Assembly: GCA_963838845.1 (NCBI GenBank)
Contig: CAWISR010000002.1
Coordinates: 868,001 to 932,000 of the forward strand
DNA: 64,000 nucleotides
Origin: CAVRXQ01 sp963838845
GTDB lineage: Bacteria; Actinomycetota; Acidimicrobiia; Acidimicrobiales; Bog-793
Direction: 5' to 3'
Part shown: positions 62,077-64,000 of the stretch, piece by piece
How the letters are laid out: every line of letters starts with the position of its first letter
Position numbering within the stretch: position 1 is the stretch's first letter
Notes under the pieces: generated by a model
The model's input: the letters and a program-made list of their open reading frames with translations, nothing else
What the model was told of the DNA's origin: nothing
The model's database searches: none
Position numbers and translations under genes: made by a program

Positions 62077-63138
62077 CTACCCGCCGATCATCGACATCGA
62101 CCGGACGGGCTTCAAGAATCCGGGGTCGTTGATCCCGTGGCCGGGATGCTTGCCCCAAATGCAGCGACGAATCACCATCGCGATGTCGTCGTCGCTCGCG
62201 CCTGTCCGCAGGGCATCGCGGACCGGAGCTTCGTCGTCGGAAAATAGACAGTTACGGATCGCTCCGTCAGCCGTGACCCGCAAGCGATTGCAGGCGCCGC
62301 AGAACGCCCGCGTCACGGACGCGATCACACCGATGCCACCAGGCACCCCGTCAGCGAAGCGGAAACTGTCCGCCGGCTCGTGACCGCTGCGGTCGGGGTC
62401 GAGCGGAACGAGCGGATAGGAGGCGTCGATGCGTGCGAGCACTGTCTCGCTCGGTACGACGGAGTCCCGACTCCACAGTCCGGTGGCGTCGAGAGGCATG
62501 AACTCGATGAAACGCACCGTCCGACCCGTTTCGCGCGCATGCCGCGCGAAATCGAGGATCTCGTCATCATTGACGCCGGCGACCAAGACGACGTTGATCT
62601 TCAGTGGCGAAAGACCCGCCGATTCGGCTGCGAGCATCGCCTCGAAAACGTTGCCGAGGTGGCCGCGGCGGCGGATTTCGGCGTAACGCCGCTCGCGGAG
62701 AGAGTCGCAGCTGATATTCACTCGTGTGAGTCCCGCGTCGGCGAGCGGTTGAGCGAGCTGTTGCAGTCCGGTTCCGTTTGTCGTCATCGCGAGGTCGTCG
62801 AACCCGACCTCGGCGAGCTGACGCACGAGCTCGACGACACCTCTGCGGACGAGCGGCTCGCCGCCGGTGACGCGTGCCGTGACTACGCCGAGCGACCTCG
62901 CGACGCGGGCGACGCGGGCGATCTCTTCGAACGAGAGGATCTCCTCACGTGGGCGAAACACGACGTTGTCGTCGGGGAGGCAGTACACACAGCGAAGGTT
63001 GCACCGGTCTGTGATGGAAAAGCGGATATCGGTGTGGACCCTTCCGTACTTGTCGACGAGCGGACCACTCGTCGGCATCCGGTCGGGCGCGCCGGTTTGG
63101 CCGCGGCGGAATGTCACCGGCGCAGCTACGGCATCCAT
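62077..63138 (-). CDS. moaA: GTP 3',8-cyclase
   Basis: The 353-aa radical SAM enzyme starts the molybdenum cofactor pathway by cyclising GTP. It has the N-terminal 4Fe-4S motif CNLRCVYCLP (CxxxCxxC), ARVTGGEPLVRRGVVELV and the C-terminal cluster FCGACNRLRVTADGAIRNC, with the final GG. The start overlaps the end of moeA by 13 bases, so they are coupled. MoaC at 60165 supplies the partner enzyme. Confidence 0.95.
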   Translation of the reverse strand: MDAVAAPVTFRRGQTGAPDRMPTSGPLVDKYGRVHTDIRFSITDRCNLRCVYCLPDDNVVFRPREEILSFEEIARVARVARSLGVVTARVTGGEPLVRRGVVELVRQLAEVGFDDLAMTTNGTGLQQLAQPLADAGLTRVNISCDSLRERRYAEIRRRGHLGNVFEAMLAAESAGLSPLKINVVLVAGVNDDEILDFARHARETGRTVRFIEFMPLDATGLWSRDSVVPSETVLARIDASYPLVPLDPDRSGHEPADSFRFADGVPGGIGVIASVTRAFCGACNRLRVTADGAIRNCLFSDDEAPVRDALRTGASDDDIAMVIRRCIWGKHPGHGINDPGFLKPVRSMSMIGG

Positions 63139-64000
63139 CGTGCGTCCTTTTCGGTGACGAGCGCGTCCTCGCGCAAGAGGAGAACATCGACGGAGCCTCC
63201 GGGCGGGATCCCGTCGCCGTCTGGAACGACCGCGAGGCCATCCGCGTCGGCGAGGCCGCGCAGTTGGTGCGAACCCTGGCCCGGCGTTGGTCGTACTTCA
63301 AGGGCGCCGTCACTGCCGCGACGAACCTGGACCCGCACGAACTGAGTCCTTTCGTCCCGGGTGCGCGGGAAGCCGTCCGGCACGATCGCTGATAGAAGCG
63401 GGCGGTCGAGTGCACTCTGCCCGGCCATTAATCGCAGCGCCGGTCGCACGATCAGTTCATAGGAGACGAGCGCGGAGACCGGATTGCCGGGAAGGCCAAA
63501 GATTGGCACACCGGGATCGGCGAGAACTCCGAACGCGAAGGGCTTTGCCGGTCGGATGGCGATCTGCATCGAGGCCATCGGTGACGCGCCGAGCTTTCCG
63601 AGTGCGTCGGCAAGGTAATCGTGATCACCGACGCTGACTCCGCCGAGGGTGACGACCCCGTCGCAATCTCGCGCCCCGAGGTCAATCGCGCGTGCGATCG
63701 TCGCCGTCTCGTCGAGCGCCGAACCGAGATCGACCGGAGTAAACCCGTCGTTCTCCAAACGAGCGAGCAGAGTGGGTCGATTCGAGTCGCGGATTTTTCC
63801 CGGAGTGAGCCGAGCGCCCGCCGCGACGAGCTCATCGCCGGTGGAGAGCACCCCGACTCGTGGTCGTGGGATCACGCGAACGTCTCGGACGCCAGCGCTG
63901 ATGAGGACGCCGAGGTGCGCAGGGGAGAGCGCACTACCGGCCCGAACACAAACGTCCCCTGCGTTGACGTCGGCTCCGGCGTCGCGGACGTTCTCTCCTG
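63126..64000 (-). CDS. moeA: Molybdopterin molybdenumtransferase, N-terminally cut by the window end
   Basis: The visible part of about 290 residues covers the end of the N-terminal domains (ENVRDAGADVNAGDV, then SALSPAHLGVLISAGV), the MPT-binding domain (RPRVGVLSTGDELVAAG, TLGGVSVGDHDYLADALGKLG, IFGLPGNPVSALVSYELIV) and the C-terminal beta-barrel. It inserts molybdate into adenylated molybdopterin. The frame stays open to base 64000, so the start is outside. It is the first visible gene of the leftward operon. Confidence 0.93.
   Translation of the reverse strand, partial: GENVRDAGADVNAGDVCVRAGSALSPAHLGVLISAGVRDVRVIPRPRVGVLSTGDELVAAGARLTPGKIRDSNRPTLLARLENDGFTPVDLGSALDETATIARAIDLGARDCDGVVTLGGVSVGDHDYLADALGKLGASPMASMQIAIRPAKPFAFGVLADPGVPIFGLPGNPVSALVSYELIVRPALRLMAGQSALDRPLLSAIVPDGFPRTRDERTQFVRVQVRRGSDGALEVRPTPGQGSHQLRGLADADGLAVVPDGDGIPPGGSVDVLLLREDALVTEKDARWMP

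Noticed and set aside
1..64000. CRISPR arrays, rRNA genes, complete tRNA genes and riboswitches
   Set aside because: No regularly spaced repeats, rRNA-like stretches or complete cloverleafs were seen; only two tRNA 3' halves.

Overview
The window reads as high-GC actinobacterial DNA, possibly class Acidimicrobiia. GTG and TTG starts are common, and neighbouring genes often share ATGA or GTGA start/stop overlaps. The LexA box before recA has the actinobacterial form (CGAACGTGTGTTCG), and the gene families are typically actinobacterial (DUF1707, SHOCT, MDMPI_N, YtrA-type GntR). The class is an inference from gene order (rimO-pgsA, cinA, MDMPI-like gene, recA). Phylum is fairly safe; anything finer is not. 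Region 1 (1 to about 22.55 kb) is accessory DNA. It holds a phage-type adenine methyltransferase, a leftward five-gene operon with two tandem MTH538/ThsB-like TIR proteins, a RipA-like membrane protein, a small DUF7701-like protein and a HEPN-type protein, then a propeller/GntR pair, a serine recombinase, a cold-shock/DUF3825 protein, a NERD protein and several orphans. It ends with a large coupled operon encoding an SNF2 helicase, a DUF1156-type DNA methylase and a DUF499-type ATPase, the gene set known as the Hma defence system. That operon carries about twelve frame breaks, all in the +1 direction. A 3' half of a tRNA-Pro(GGG) gene at 22.51 kb looks like the right attachment site of the element; its left end lies outside the window. 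Region 2 (22.5-29 kb) is a boundary zone: an IS30-family insertion sequence, a UspA protein, an SRPBCC-like protein, a frameshifted DUF1707 membrane protein, a free-standing ClpX-type zinc finger, a second tRNA fragment (tRNA-Arg(TCT) 3' half, 26.87 kb), a metallo-hydrolase and a lipoprotein with a duplicated motif. Region 3 (29-51.5 kb) is mostly core genome: an ABC exporter with a divergent HTH regulator and two matched operators, a quinone oxidoreductase, the gnd-pgi-zwf operon of the pentose phosphate route, two exported proteins, a UvrD-like helicase, a hydrolase with a membrane-fused Mur ligase and a D-Ala-D-Ala-ligase-like enzyme, a PH/SHOCT protein, a RimO-PgsA fusion, cinA, an MDMPI-like gene and SOS-controlled recA, then a DsbA-fold protein, a GNAT enzyme and a LysR regulator. 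Region 4 (51.6-58.5 kb) is a leftward operon with 4-nt overlaps (reductase-HAD fusion, zinc dehydrogenase, LarA-like protein, PlsC-like acyltransferase), apparently for an unknown lipid or fatty-alcohol modification. Region 5 (58.6-64 kb) is a molybdenum cofactor cluster (moaC, moaE, moaD, mog, moaA, partial moeA) next to a BNR-propeller/MoaD-like pair. No CRISPR array, rRNA or complete tRNA gene was seen.
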